Notes: a model not told the origin generated them from the letters alone. 64,000 bases of DNA from Clostridium formicaceticum (GCF_001854185.1 NZ_CP017603.1:3906001-3970000), one strand, 5' to 3'. Positions 1-9,710 are shown, numbered from the stretch's first letter. Made by a program: numbers and translations.

Positions 1-77
1 TTAGTCGTGCAGGCTGTAAGGGACTGTAAAACCATAAATAAAAACATAAATAATACTATAAAACTTTTCCTCATCAT
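1..77 (-). CDS. N-terminus of a lipoprotein, cut by the left edge
   Basis: Reading leftwards from an ATG at 77 (second ATG at 74) gives about 25 codons before the window ends. They encode a lipoprotein signal peptide: MMRK, a hydrophobic stretch of about 17 residues, then the lipobox LTAC with the lipidated cysteine at residue 23. AGAGGTG lies a few bases upstream as ribosome binding site. The mature protein is outside the window, so no family can be named. It follows the LarA-like gene on the same strand after 100 bases. A substrate-binding lipoprotein or a surface enzyme for the same sugar-acid pathway would fit, but that is a guess. Confidence 0.65.
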   Translation of the reverse strand, partial: MMRKSFIVLFMFLFMVLQSLTACTT

Positions 78-177
78 TCTTACACCTCTTTTTTCAGTTC
101 TTTTAAGATGACTATATCATGATTAGAAGGACAAGTTAAGTGTATTTTTATATATAGTATGGCTTCCCCTAGATTTT

Positions 178-1488
178 CTATATTGCAGGATTAAAATTAT
201 CTGGAGAGTTCATCTTATCTTTTGCTATCCATAAACCCAGTGCTGGTGTTCTTACAAAATAAATTTCTTCTCCATTTTCAAGGATATTAAATCCGTCTTT
301 CAATGTTTTGGGATCATATAACTTATAAGCTTCTTCAATATTTATATGTTTATATCCTACAAACTCTATTTCTTCTTTCGTGATATAATCAGTATTGGTT
401 GCATAAGTAACAGAAAATCGTCCATCCGTAGAGCCTTGTATCAAATGTGCAGCTACCATCATACTATTCCCAAAGGCATCTTTATTAAATAAATCTAGTA
501 CATAGTCTCTTCCTTTATAACCATACTTTCTAATTTGAACATCGACTTCGTCATTTTCTCCAAAATGCTTTACGCCTGGAGCAAGAAGAATTAATTCTCC
601 GCCGTCTGCAATTGCTTTTCTTGTACGGTAAATACCCTTATTTCCAACCCAAGTTGTTTTAAGTTCATGTTCATCAAGATAAGCAACAACCTTTTTTACA
701 GGTTTTTCTAAATAAGTAATGTTTAATTTCTGTGATAGTTTTACGGCTTCTTCAAAAATTCTTCTTGATCTCCCAATGTATAAGCCATTTAAACATACTT
801 CATTACTTTTTTCTGTAGTCACTGTAAGGAAGTAGATAAGAGGAATTTCATTTAAAAAGTTCTCTTGTGCGTAATCAAATACCCTTCTGGCAGGGGTTTT
901 ATCTTTTCCCATAGCTTTTTCCATGCCGCATACAGCACTTAGCATATGGGTTTTATTAATCATCTGCCTTCCTCCCACACCTACAAAAATATTTTTACTA
1001 TAGTTTGCCATACCCACTACTTCATGTGGTACTACCTGCCCTATAGACAAAATCAAATCATATTCTCCACTGACTAATTTTTTGTTCACTTCCACTTCAA
1101 TGTCTGTAACAAATAACCCTTCAGAAATTTCATTCACAACTTCTTTAGGAATATTACCTAGCGAAACTGTATCTTTACGCCAATCATGATTCATAAAACA
1201 TTCTTTAGGTATTTCGCTGCCAAACATTTTTAATCGTTCTTCCTCACTTAAGGGCATATGTGTCCCAAGGGCAGGAATGATATCTATGGCAAACTTATCG
1301 CTATATTTTTTTTAAATTATTTTTGTAATTTCTCCTGCCATAGAGTAGTAGCGTGTAAAATCAGGAGGAATGATAAGTACCTTTCTTATTATATTTAGAT
1401 CATAGTTTAAAAAAAATTTATCAATATTTTTTTCAACTTCAGCTAAGCTAATTGATACATCTTCATTGATTAAATAGAACTCCTTCAC
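178..1488 (-). pseudogene. LarA-family (DUF2088) hydroxyacid racemase/epimerase, in-frame stop
   Basis: LarA-family proteins are nickel-pincer enzymes that racemise or epimerise alpha-hydroxyacids. The longest open frame starts at an ATG at 1257 with no ribosome binding site, but the same frame continues upstream to a GTG at 1488 preceded by AAGGGGGA. Residues before the stop read VLIIPPDFTRYYSMAGEI and those after it read IDIIPALGTH, both typical of the family N-terminus and in one frame. A TAA at 1312-1314 separates them, next to a run of eight A's. The whole frame is 436 codons, a normal LarA length. Later family motifs are intact, such as TWVGNKGIYRTR and AAHLIQGS. A single base change, rather than a frameshift, explains the break. 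It could be a recent pseudogene, a sequencing error, or produce a truncated protein by reinitiation. The maturation genes larB, larC and larE are not in this window. Confidence 0.8.
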
Positions 1489-1524
1489 TTGTTAGTCCCC
1501 CTTTTATATGACTCTATTGCTTTT

Positions 1525-1583
1525 AAAAAGGATTTCACCTTACTTTGAAAAGTGTTATAAAAACCTACAAAGCAAGTGAAACC
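1525..1583 (-). terminator. Terminator after the zinc dehydrogenase gene
   Basis: On the minus strand GGTTTCACTTGCTTTG (1583-1568) pairs with CAAAGTAAGGTGAAATCC (1547-1530), followed by a T run at 1529-1525. It sits between the zinc dehydrogenase and the LarA-like gene, so the latter is either read through or has its own weak promoter. Confidence 0.7.
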
Positions 1584-1622
1584 CTATATGCATCTCGTAC
1601 TTTACTCTATACACTTCTTCCT

Positions 1623-2642
1623 TTAATTAAAGTTTAAAACCACTTTGATCACCTTTTCAGGTTCGTCTTTTATTAATTGCAAAGCATCTTGAATTTTTGT
1701 AAAATGAAAAGAATGGGTTTTTAAAATTTCAGGACTTAGCTCTCCAGATTCAAATCCTGAGATCACTTCATCGAATTTATTACAATTAAGTCTAGAGCCA
1801 ACGATCGTAAGTTCTTTTTTAGTGATATCAACTTGAGCAATTTGTGATGGCGCATTTGTAAGACCAATGACGACAATACGGCCTGCAGGTGATGCTAGTT
1901 TTACAGCCTTCTCAAAGGTAGAAGCACTACATACAGTGTCCACAATCACAGGCATCCCTTCATTGTTTGTGAACCCATTTACTGCACCTTCAAGATCTTC
2001 TTTAGAGACTAAAATCGTTTTATCTGCCCCCATTTTTTTAGCGATTTCCAGCCTTTCTGCTACTATATCTGTAATCATTACTTCTGCACCAGATTTTTTA
2101 GCTACCTGTAATGTGCAAAGTCCTATTGGCCCACATCCCATAATCAGAACCTTATCTCCTTTTGATATTTCACCTCTAGCGTTTATTTGCATGCCAATTG
2201 TGTAGGGCTCTACAAGTCCTAATAAGGAGTCATCAAAATCTTTAGCAAACTTATGTACATTGTTTTTGTGAACCTTTATAAATTCTTTAAAACCACCATC
2301 TCTATGAACACCCATCACTTCTAATGTAGAACATACATTGTGTCTGCCAGTTCTACAAGCATAACATTCACCACAGCTTACTACAGGATCAATAGCAACC
2401 TTATCTCCTATTTTCAGTTCAGTAACATTGCTGCCTATCTCTTTTACGATCCCACCAAATTCATGACCTATAATTCTTGGATATGTAGCAAGTGAATTGG
2501 TACCATTATAAATACCAATATCAGAACCACATATACCTCCTGAGGTTATCTTTATAATTACTTCATCTTGGTTTTCAATTTTGGGTTTTTCAACCTCACA
2601 TATTTCAACCTTAAAAGGCTCTATCACTTTTATTGCTCGCAT
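1623..2642 (-). CDS. Zinc-dependent MDR-family sugar-acid/polyol dehydrogenase
   Basis: A 339-residue medium-chain dehydrogenase that oxidises a secondary alcohol using NAD(P)+. The catalytic zinc site is visible as GGICGSD (C38) and GHEFGG (H60). The structural zinc site is the four-cysteine cluster CGECYACRTGRHNVC at about residues 90-104. The nucleotide-binding motif GCGPIGL lies near residue 170. Size and motifs match the sorbitol/threonine dehydrogenase branch, including RspB and the L-galactonate/L-gulonate 5-dehydrogenases. It lies 107 bases after the GntP permease gene in the uxu operon, which points to a hexonate substrate, but the exact one cannot be read from sequence. GGGGGA precedes the ATG. 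A terminator follows. Confidence 0.85.
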   Translation of the reverse strand: MRAIKVIEPFKVEICEVEKPKIENQDEVIIKITSGGICGSDIGIYNGTNSLATYPRIIGHEFGGIVKEIGSNVTELKIGDKVAIDPVVSCGECYACRTGRHNVCSTLEVMGVHRDGGFKEFIKVHKNNVHKFAKDFDDSLLGLVEPYTIGMQINARGEISKGDKVLIMGCGPIGLCTLQVAKKSGAEVMITDIVAERLEIAKKMGADKTILVSKEDLEGAVNGFTNNEGMPVIVDTVCSASTFEKAVKLASPAGRIVVIGLTNAPSQIAQVDITKKELTIVGSRLNCNKFDEVISGFESGELSPEILKTHSFHFTKIQDALQLIKDEPEKVIKVVLNFN

Positions 2643-2749
2643 TATTACAATCCCCCTCGTGTAAATTTATTATGTATTATAAGAATCTAGATAGTAGATC
2701 TCCATATATTTGTAATCATCATAAAAATCATTTGCTGATAATTTGTTAA

Positions 2750-4177
2750 CTACATCCCAGGTAAAAACCCCTGACCTAAAGATAATATAAATATTGTCAG
2801 CAGCATAGCTAATCCGGCAAATAACCCTCCAAATGACCAAAGTTTTAAAGTATCTTGTTCAGAAATCCTATTAAACCTTGATACCGCCCAGAATCCGGAA
2901 TCATTAGGTAATGATAATCCCACTGCTCCAGCGCAGGTTGCTAAAGCTACTAAAGCAGGTGCAACATTGGTTTTTGCAATCATTTCTACAACAATTGCAG
3001 CTGTTGTAAGCATAGCAACAGTTCCAGAGCCTTGTGCTGCTCTGATAATTTGAGAAAGTATAAAAGCAAGTAAAATGATAGAAATATTGAAACTGGACAA
3101 AGTTTCAGCTAAATAATAACCAATACCCGTTTCACTTATAATTCTGCCAAAAGCTCCACCTGCACCTGTAATCAATAGTATCAAACCAACTTGATCAGCT
3201 GCCTCCATCAAACAATCGCTAATAGGTTTTTCGATATATCTTCTAAGTGATATCATTGCATAAAACACACCAAGTAACAAGGCAATATTTTTATCTCCGA
3301 TAAATGCTATAAACTTTTGCAAAGTAGTTCCTTGAGCCAACCACATACCGCCAAAACTACCAATAAGAATTAATGCTATTGGTAAAATTAAGACTGAAAA
3401 AGCTGCTGCAGAAGAAGGTACATTTACTTTTCCATTGCTAAGGCTTACAGCGGTAGTATCTGTAGCATGAAGCTCTCCTGCTGAAACCATGGCATTTTCT
3501 GTACTTTCATCATATTCTTCGCCTTCTACTTCCTCCATTACAAATACTCTGCCTTTTTTCTCATCACGTCTCACTACAAAATACGCCCAAGCAAGTCCAG
3601 CTAATGATCCTACCAAACCAACGATGAGGGCATAAATAAAGAAGATTCCAATATCAAGCCCATATATTTCTGCCACTGCTAGAGGTGCTGGCGTAGGAAT
3701 CACTACTGAAAAGGCAGCACTGGTGGCTACAGCGATTCCTCCAACATAGATTAGTTGAGATATGCCGGTTTTTTTTGATAGTGCACGAATCATCGGTGCA
3801 AACATAACATAAACTACATCTCCAAATACAGGTATACCTGTTACAAAACCTGACATCGTAATGGCAAGGGGAGAATTTTTTTCACCAAACTGCCTGATCA
3901 TAGCATTTGCCATAACTTCTATGCCGCCAGACTCATAAAGAAACTTACCTAACATAACACCGAGACCTGTTACAATACCAATGCCTCCTAGTGTGCCGCC
4001 AAACCCTCCAGATATATGTCCACCAATTTTTTCCAAAGGCATTCTAACTAAAAAACCAGTGATTAGTGCTGTGAGTAAAAGTGATAGAAAAGCATTTAAC
4101 TTAAATTTAATGATGGACACCAAAAGAATGGCTATCGATAATAAAAATATTACTATTAACATAGGACCTGTCACCAT
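2750..4177 (-). CDS. gntP: GntP-family gluconate/hexonate:H+ symporter
   Basis: A polytopic inner-membrane protein of 475 residues with about 12 to 14 hydrophobic segments. The family signatures are clear: GFGGTLGGIGIVTGLGVMLG, then SGGIEVMA, then GFVTGIPVFGDVVYV, and near the C-terminus AAQGSGTVAMLTTAA and LSLPNDSGFWAVSRF. GntP members import gluconate, L-idonate, fructuronate and related sugar acids with protons. A charged hydrophilic loop rich in Glu and Asp (about residues 200-235) interrupts the protein, as is usual. It lies between the SDR and zinc dehydrogenase genes of the uxu operon, so a hexonate such as gluconate, or a hexuronate-derived acid, is the likely cargo. Confidence 0.9.
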   Translation of the reverse strand: MVTGPMLIVIFLLSIAILLVSIIKFKLNAFLSLLLTALITGFLVRMPLEKIGGHISGGFGGTLGGIGIVTGLGVMLGKFLYESGGIEVMANAMIRQFGEKNSPLAITMSGFVTGIPVFGDVVYVMFAPMIRALSKKTGISQLIYVGGIAVATSAAFSVVIPTPAPLAVAEIYGLDIGIFFIYALIVGLVGSLAGLAWAYFVVRRDEKKGRVFVMEEVEGEEYDESTENAMVSAGELHATDTTAVSLSNGKVNVPSSAAAFSVLILPIALILIGSFGGMWLAQGTTLQKFIAFIGDKNIALLLGVFYAMISLRRYIEKPISDCLMEAADQVGLILLITGAGGAFGRIISETGIGYYLAETLSSFNISIILLAFILSQIIRAAQGSGTVAMLTTAAIVVEMIAKTNVAPALVALATCAGAVGLSLPNDSGFWAVSRFNRISEQDTLKLWSFGGLFAGLAMLLTIFILSLGQGFLPGM

Positions 4178-4262
4178 AATCGTTACCCCTCTCTATTATC
4201 TTAATTATAATAATAAATATCCTTTTTAAAAATGATTTTTCCTTTTTTTTCCAATATATCAA

Positions 4263-5114
4263 CTATACTCCTGAATACGCACTAAATCCTCCATCAATAG
4301 GCAATACTACACCATTTATAAATCCTGATGCCTTTTCATTGATAAGAAATTGAATGCTACCTAAAAGCTCTTCTTTCTTACCGAATCTTTCCATAGGCGT
4401 ATTTGAAATAATTTTTTCAGCTCTTTCAGTAAAACTTCCATCTTCATTGATTAGAAGTTTATGATTTTGTGCTGTAAGAAAAAATCCAGGAGCAATTGCA
4501 TTCACCCTAATACCTACTTTTGAAAAATGCACTGCCATCCATTGTGTTAAATTAGAAACTGCTGATTTTGCAGCACTATATGCAGGAATTTTCGTTAAAG
4601 GTGTAAAAGCATTCATAGATGAAACATTAATCACACAGCATCCTTCTTTCCCCAGCATATCTTTTGTAAAGACTTGAGAAGGTAGTAATGTACCAAGAAA
4701 GTTAAGATTAAAAACAAATTCTATCCCTTCTTTATCAAGATCGTAAAAAGTGACTATATCTTCTGTATCTATATCTTTTATATATAAGTATTCACTAGAT
4801 GTGGTTCCTTTGGGATGATTTCCTCCAGCACCATTGATTAAAATATCTACTTTTCCTAATTTTTCATGAATAATATCTTTGGCCTTTTCCAATGAATTTT
4901 TATCAAGAACACTGGCATGAACACTCAGAACCTTTAAACCTCTATTTTTATACGCTTCTTGCATCTTATTCAGTGCCTCTTCATTAATATCTATAACCCC
5001 TATTTTAGCACCCTTTACTGCTAACATTTCAACAATTGCAGCACACAGTACCCCTGTGCCTCCTGTGATAACAATCACCTTGTCTGTCATATCTGCTTCT
5101 AACGATATCTCCAC
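4263..5114 (-). CDS. uxuB: SDR-type D-mannonate oxidoreductase (fructuronate reductase)
   Basis: A 283-residue short-chain dehydrogenase. It has a glycine-rich cofactor motif (GGTGVLCAA), the NAG-like INGAGGNHP, and the catalytic SSMNA...YSAAK (Ser, Tyr-x-x-x-Lys). The insertion after GGNHP is typical of the Gram-positive mannonate oxidoreductases (YjmF type), which interconvert D-fructuronate and D-mannonate and are unrelated to E. coli UxuB. The neighbouring uxuA supplies the next step. The start is a GTG at 5114 with AAGGAGG eight bases upstream; an internal ATG follows eight codons later. A 265-base gap separates it from uxuA. In it I see only a strong unused SD-like AGGAGGGGGG near 5222-5231 and no convincing gene. 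Confidence 0.85.
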   Translation of the reverse strand: MEISLEADMTDKVIVITGGTGVLCAAIVEMLAVKGAKIGVIDINEEALNKMQEAYKNRGLKVLSVHASVLDKNSLEKAKDIIHEKLGKVDILINGAGGNHPKGTTSSEYLYIKDIDTEDIVTFYDLDKEGIEFVFNLNFLGTLLPSQVFTKDMLGKEGCCVINVSSMNAFTPLTKIPAYSAAKSAVSNLTQWMAVHFSKVGIRVNAIAPGFFLTAQNHKLLINEDGSFTERAEKIISNTPMERFGKKEELLGSIQFLINEKASGFINGVVLPIDGGFSAYSGV

Positions 5115-5379
5115 AACCTTATCCTCCTTACACTTTTACTATCTTTAGTTCTAAAATCTTTAAAGTAATTATAACTTTGAAGTATGCTGCTAAACCATGC
5201 TTCTTAGTTTTCTAAAAATATCCCCCCTCCTAGATTCATTTTGCTATCGTTTACCTTGTATAAAAAAATTTTTTATGTCCTTCATTCTGTATTTTTTAAC
5301 CCATCCCCATAACAGTAATAATTTTAATTTTTAGTTCTTTTTTTGTTTATAGGGATGGATTATTAATACAATTCGTATG

Positions 5380-6426
5380 TTATTTGGATTTGGTTATAGC
5401 CTCAATAAGTCCATGAATATAAACTGCTCCTAGTGCTCTATCATATAAACCGTAACCTGGCTTTCCCGTTTCCTTCCAAATCATTCTACCATGATCAGAG
5501 CGGTATGGCCCATCAAAGCCTGCATCTAGCAAGGCTTTTAAAATCCTATACATATCTAATGATCCATATTCAGATGGGTGGGCAGATTCATAAAAACTTC
5601 TATGTCCATTCCATTTTACATTTCTCAAATGTGCAAAATGTATTCTTTGCTTTTCTCCTGAAAAGTATTTTATCATGTCTACCAAATCATTTGTTTCCGT
5701 ACAACCTAATGATCCTGTGCAAAAAGTAATCCCATGGTAACTGCTATCATAAATAGCAAGAAACCTTTTAAAATTTTCTTTACAAGTTATAATTCTTGGA
5801 AGTCCGAAGATTGACCAGGGTGGATCATCTGGATGAATGGCCATTTTAACGCCAGAGGCTTCCGCTACCGGTATGATATTTTTTATAAAATACTCAAGAT
5901 TTTCCCAAAGCTTCTCTTCACCTAATTCTTTATATTCTTTAATAAGGCTTTCCATTTGATTTTTAGTATAGGATGCGTCCCATCCAGGAAGCGCTAAATC
6001 TCCTGATAAAGGATCCATTTTATTGACTGTATCTTGATTATAAATAAGTGTTGTTGATCCATCAGCAAGTTGATAAGCTAAGTCAGATCTGGTCCAATCG
6101 AAAACAGGCATAAAATTATAACAGACAACTTTTATTCCGGCCTCACCTAAATTTTTTATAGTTTCCTTATAGTTTTCTATATATTTATCTTTTGTAGGCC
6201 GCCCAAGTTTTATATCCTCGTGTACTGGAACACTCTCAATAGCAGAAATATGTAGTCCACTTTTCTCAACACTTGATTTTAATTCCAGTATTTTATCTAG
6301 TGGCCAAACCTCACCCACAGGTATATCATAAATCGCTGTAACAATTCCCTTCATTCCGGGTATTTGACCAATAAATTCTAATGATATAGAATCTGCCATT
6401 CCGTACCATCTAAAAGCCATCTCCAT
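5380..6426 (-). CDS. uxuA: D-mannonate dehydratase
   Basis: UxuA removes water from D-mannonate to give 2-keto-3-deoxy-D-gluconate, the shared intermediate of glucuronate breakdown. The 348-residue protein has the family's usual length and recognisable blocks: FRWYGMADSISLE near the N-terminus, CYNFMPVFDWTRSDL, MAIHPDDPPWSIFGLPRII with metal-ligand histidine, FCTGSLG, IHFAHLRNV and the C-terminal YRSDHGRMIW. AGGGGGGAA precedes the ATG. It is the first gene of the operon and is read from the full-consensus promoter at 6600-6628. The product would need KDG kinase and aldolase, neither of which is in this window. Confidence 0.95.
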   Translation of the reverse strand: MEMAFRWYGMADSISLEFIGQIPGMKGIVTAIYDIPVGEVWPLDKILELKSSVEKSGLHISAIESVPVHEDIKLGRPTKDKYIENYKETIKNLGEAGIKVVCYNFMPVFDWTRSDLAYQLADGSTTLIYNQDTVNKMDPLSGDLALPGWDASYTKNQMESLIKEYKELGEEKLWENLEYFIKNIIPVAEASGVKMAIHPDDPPWSIFGLPRIITCKENFKRFLAIYDSSYHGITFCTGSLGCTETNDLVDMIKYFSGEKQRIHFAHLRNVKWNGHRSFYESAHPSEYGSLDMYRILKALLDAGFDGPYRSDHGRMIWKETGKPGYGLYDRALGAVYIHGLIEAITKSK

Positions 6427-6584
6427 GTTATTCCCCCCTAGTTGTTTTAAATTCTATTGTAGCTTTTTTATACAACAATTATTTTTATACACTCCTCTCT
6501 AGCATTGTTTTCCTCCTTGTATTATGCAACGAATTGTTTTAATACCAAAGGGTTAAAATATATCCTTCAGTTTTTGGTATTGTG

Positions 6585-6600
6585 TACTTGTATACAAGTA
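6585..6600. promoter_or_regulatory. Perfect palindromic operator at the uxuA promoter
   Basis: TACTTGTATACAAGTA is a perfect 16-bp palindrome. It begins at the last base of the uxuA -10 box and covers the predicted transcription start, so a bound repressor would block initiation. The divergent gntR gene encodes the obvious candidate. Related sites occur at 6882-6897 (13 of 16 bases) and 26543-26558 (12 of 16). Confidence 0.75.
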
Positions 6601-6628
6601 TTATATTTTAGTTATTTTTCTTTGTCAA
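6600..6628 (-). promoter_or_regulatory. Sigma-A promoter of the uxuA operon
   Basis: On the minus strand TTGACA (6628-6623) and TATAAT (6605-6600) are separated by exactly 17 bases: a full consensus vegetative promoter, which implies that control depends on the overlapping operator. The rest of the 540-base region between uxuA and gntR holds the second operator and a gntR promoter; I see no gene in it. Confidence 0.8.
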
Positions 6629-6823
6629 GTGCTAATTTAAACTATATTAAAATTTGTTTGAATTTTTTAAAATATCTACTCAGTTTAATTGACAAGTTAT
6701 TTAACGCCTTCTTTTGATTTGTCAATAAATTTTTGTTATAATTTTGAAATAAATGCTATCTTTTTAGCACTATTTCTCTGATTATGTTTTAATCATGGGG
6801 AAAATTTATTTATTACTTAAAAC

Positions 6824-6852
6824 TTGTTTGTTTTAAAGAAAAGTAGTATATT
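6824..6852 (+). promoter_or_regulatory. Probable gntR promoter
   Basis: TTGTTT (6824-6829) and TATATT (6847-6852) with a 17-base spacer on the plus strand. The operator-like site at 6882-6897 lies shortly downstream, suggesting autoregulation. Confidence 0.45.
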
Positions 6853-6881
6853 AAACATAGTTAGTGTCAAAAGTGCAGATA

Positions 6882-6897
6882 TACATGTAAACAAGTG
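6882..6897. promoter_or_regulatory. Second GntR operator, upstream of gntR
   Basis: TACATGTAAACAAGTG matches the palindrome at 6585-6600 at 13 of 16 positions and lies 73 bases before the gntR start codon, in its presumed untranslated leader. Confidence 0.55.
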
Positions 6898-6969
6898 TTA
6901 AATTTTTATCCTAAAGAAAAAAATTAAAATATTTATATCAAATAAGACTAATAAAAATGGAGAAAGACT

Positions 6970-7674
6970 ATGAAAATATATGAGAAAAAAAAAGATGAAA
7001 ATCTAAAAGAATATATTTACAGACTATTAAAAGATAATATCATGGAATTAGAATTGAAACCTGGAACCATTCTTTCTGAAAATGAACTTTCAAAAATATT
7101 AAATGTTTCACGGACACCTATACGAGAAGTCTTAAGACGTTTGAATAATGAGCATTTAATAGAAATCATGCCGCAAACAGGCACTATGGTCACCTATATT
7201 GATAGAGCTCTGATAGATGAAGTGTTATTTATGAGATTTGTTTTAGAAAAAGAAATAATAAAACTTCTTCAGGATACAATAGCCACGGAAGAAGTGAATG
7301 GATTGGAAAATCTATTATCATTACAAGAATTTTATATGAACAAATCTATGATTATTGATTTTCATAAATATGATACGAAGTTTCATGAAAAGCTATTTGC
7401 AATTAGCAAAAAAACTAGGGTATGGGAATCTATTACAAATTTAAGCACCCATTACGCTAGAGCTAGACTCCTATATGATCATAATCATAATAAAGCGCAA
7501 AAAAGTATAATAATACAGCACCGAAAAATTTTAAATGCAATAACAGAAAAAGCCTCCTACCAAGAGATCGAAGAGATTTTAAGAGAGCATATTCTTGCTC
7601 CCTGCGAATCATGGCCCACGGAGTTTCAAAAAGCAGGCGTTAATGAATATTTTCTAGAAATGAAAAACACCTAG
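6970..7674 (+). CDS. GntR/FadR (FCD) family regulator of the uxu operon
   Basis: A 234-residue transcription factor. The N-terminal winged helix-turn-helix (about residues 8-75) contains GTILSENELSKILNVSRTPIREVLRRLNNE in family form. The C-terminal all-helical FCD domain (about 90-215) carries the metal/ligand-binding pattern, including FHEKLF and the late HRKIL and EHI histidines. FCD regulators typically release DNA on binding a hexuronate or pathway intermediate. It is transcribed away from uxuA and sits beside two matching palindromes, so it most likely represses uxuA and itself. It is paralogous to the regulator at 25776-26462, with the same layout (TPVKTAFLRL in place of TPIREVLRRL). 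The start follows GGAGAAAG. Confidence 0.9.
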   Translation: MKIYEKKKDENLKEYIYRLLKDNIMELELKPGTILSENELSKILNVSRTPIREVLRRLNNEHLIEIMPQTGTMVTYIDRALIDEVLFMRFVLEKEIIKLLQDTIATEEVNGLENLLSLQEFYMNKSMIIDFHKYDTKFHEKLFAISKKTRVWESITNLSTHYARARLLYDHNHNKAQKSIIIQHRKILNAITEKASYQEIEEILREHILAPCESWPTEFQKAGVNEYFLEMKNT

Positions 7675-7718
7675 AAGTAGGGGGCTTTATCCTAAAAACA
7701 AAATTAAGATAAAAAAGC

Positions 7719-7770
7719 AGACCGCTATATTTACAAATCACCCAAAACGTGATTCTATATTTAGCGGTCT
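7719..7770. terminator. Bidirectional terminator between gntR and the DUF1846 gene
   Basis: AGACCGCTA (7719-7727) pairs with TAGCGGTCT (7762-7770) with further pairing inward (AATCAC against GTGATT). It lies between two convergent genes, so it can end both transcripts. Confidence 0.65.
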
Positions 7771-7805
7771 ATTTCTAACTAGCTTCTTTATCTTATTTAC
7801 TTATA

Positions 7806-9314
7806 CTAATTATTATAATAAAGACTTTCCGAAGGATACTCTGGATCACAGGTGATATCAATACCAAGCTCTCTAAAAATCTGCTCATCATTTCTGCTTA
7901 AGATGGTAGTAGAATGGGCCTGACATCCTTTAAGCATGGATAACTTCTCCATAGCAACTTGAGCTGTTGGATTTGTAGCAGCACATATACTCAAGGCGAT
8001 TAAAATTTCCTCACAGTCTAAAGCTGGTGTTCTGCTGCCTAATGTTTTTACCTTTAAGCTTATGATAGGTTCTAAAATCACTGGTGAAATAAGGTGAATT
8101 TCATCAGAAATATTTGCAAAATATTTTACAGCATTTAAAATTACCGCAGCAGTGGCATCCATTAGATTTGAACTCTTACCAGTCAATATGGTACCATCCT
8201 GCAACTCTATCGCTACAGCAGGACATATTTCGTTTTTATTAGACAATTCTTTTAGTTTAGCTGAACGACTTCTTGCCGGCATAACCACTTTTCTATCCTC
8301 TTCTTTTAGCTCTAGCTCTTCCATAATCAACTTGACCCTTTCAAAGGTTTCTTTATCTACATAACCTTTTTTGTACTCACATTCTGTTTTAAAATATCTT
8401 CTAATAATCTCTTGCTTAGAAGCTTCTTTGATGACCTCATCATCAATAATGCCAAAACCTACTCTATTTACACCCATATCTGTTGGAGATTTATACACAG
8501 CCTCTTCCCCCGTAATCTTTTCTATAATTCTTTTAAGTACAGGAAAGGTTTCGATATCACGATTATAGTTTACAGCGATTTTATTATAAGCATCAAAGTG
8601 GAAGGAATCAATCATATTTACATCCCTAAGGTCTACCGTTGCAGCTTCATAGGCTATGTTTAAAGGATGTTTTAACGGAACATTCCACACAGGGAAGGTT
8701 TCAAATTTTGAGTACCCTGCTACCTTACCTCTTTTATATTCATGATAAAGCTGACTGAAGCAGGTGGCCAACTTACCACTTCCTGGTCCTGGAGCGGTTA
8801 CAACAACAATTGGCTTTGTTGTTTCAATGTATGGGTTCTTACCATAGCCTTCATCACTTACAATGGTATCTACATCTGTAGGATATCCCTTGGTTGCTCT
8901 GTGGGTATATACCTTTATACCTCTGCGTTCAAGCTTATTGATAAAAACAGTTGTAGCTGGTTGTCCATCATACCTTGTAATGACAACACTATTTACATCT
9001 AACGCATAGTCTCTTAAATCATCTATCATTCTTAAAACATCCATATCATAGGTGATGCCAAAATCTCCTCTTATTTTGTTTCTTTCAATATCTCCTGCAT
9101 ATACACAAATAACAACCTCAACCTTTTCTTTTAACTTATGCAGTAGTTTGATTTTTGCATTCTCATCGAATCCAGGTAAAACCCTTTTTGCATGAAGGTC
9201 AAACAACAATTTTCCACCAAATTCCAGGTAGAGTTTATCATAGTGATTCACTCTTTCTAAAATGTATTTTGATTGTTCTTCTAAGTATTTCTTGTGATCA
9301 AATCCTATTTTCAT
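7806..9314 (-). CDS. DUF1846 (UPF0371) family protein
   Basis: A 502-residue soluble protein of the DUF1846/UPF0371 family, common in anaerobic Firmicutes and streptococci and without a firmly established role. Recognised from the N-terminal [19 protein letters not shown], the block [13 protein letters not shown], the P-loop-like [12 protein letters not shown] near residue 175, and the conserved [14 protein letters not shown]. The glycine-rich loop suggests phosphate or nucleotide binding, but no reaction can be assigned. No hydrophobic segments or signal peptide. Start ATG after GAGGAATAGAGG. It is monocistronic between a terminator and a gap with the first copy of the intergenic repeat. Confidence 0.9.
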   Translation of the reverse strand: MKIGFDHKKYLEEQSKYILERVNHYDKLYLEFGGKLLFDLHAKRVLPGFDENAKIKLLHKLKEKVEVVICVYAGDIERNKIRGDFGITYDMDVLRMIDDLRDYALDVNSVVITRYDGQPATTVFINKLERRGIKVYTHRATKGYPTDVDTIVSDEGYGKNPYIETTKPIVVVTAPGPGSGKLATCFSQLYHEYKRGKVAGYSKFETFPVWNVPLKHPLNIAYEAATVDLRDVNMIDSFHFDAYNKIAVNYNRDIETFPVLKRIIEKITGEEAVYKSPTDMGVNRVGFGIIDDEVIKEASKQEIIRRYFKTECEYKKGYVDKETFERVKLIMEELELKEEDRKVVMPARSRSAKLKELSNKNEICPAVAIELQDGTILTGKSSNLMDATAAVILNAVKYFANISDEIHLISPVILEPIISLKVKTLGSRTPALDCEEILIALSICAATNPTAQVAMEKLSMLKGCQAHSTTILSRNDEQIFRELGIDITCDPEYPSESLYYNN

Positions 9315-9377
9315 CCTCTATTCCTCGCTTTATGAAGTCATTGTGTAATCCGTTTATTATTTGCTTGTATTGTGCAA

Positions 9378-9505
9378 TATAGGTATACGCCTTTAAATTT
9401 GAATTTTAATATTTACGGTCTATGGTTTCACCTTGGCTAAAAAACGTAAACAAGGACTGAGAATATAGCCCTTCGTATATTAAAATCCATAGGCCTATGT
9501 CTATA
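9378..9505. repeat. Copy 1 of a 117-128 bp palindromic intergenic repeat
   Basis: 128 bp beginning TATAGGTATACGCCTTTAAA and ending GTCTATA, with roughly complementary ends, so it can fold back on itself. The copy at 17873-18000 has the same length and is identical over about four-fifths of its first 80 positions, including GCTAAAAAACGT and CAAGGACTG. It fills most of the 396-base gap before the DUF218 gene. No coding frame inside. Confidence 0.7.
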
Positions 9506-9710
9506 TTTCATCTTATCTTGAGTATACTGCACGCATAAACACCAATAATACTCTCCGTTTTACGACTCTATATTATCTCATAGTTTTAGAGGAAAGTAAA
9601 CAATTAGAAGATGATTTTTGTTAAGAAAAAAATCCTAGAGCCTTTTTTTATGTTATAATGACATTAACTTTCATTAATCTACATCATTCCATATAATTCA
9701 GGAGGGCAAT

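Noticed and set aside
5190-5300. Strong AGGAGGGGGG between uxuA and the SDR gene with tiny frames around it
   Set aside because: No start codon at proper distance and frames of only 11 to 13 codons; possibly a gene remnant, but nothing to support a feature.
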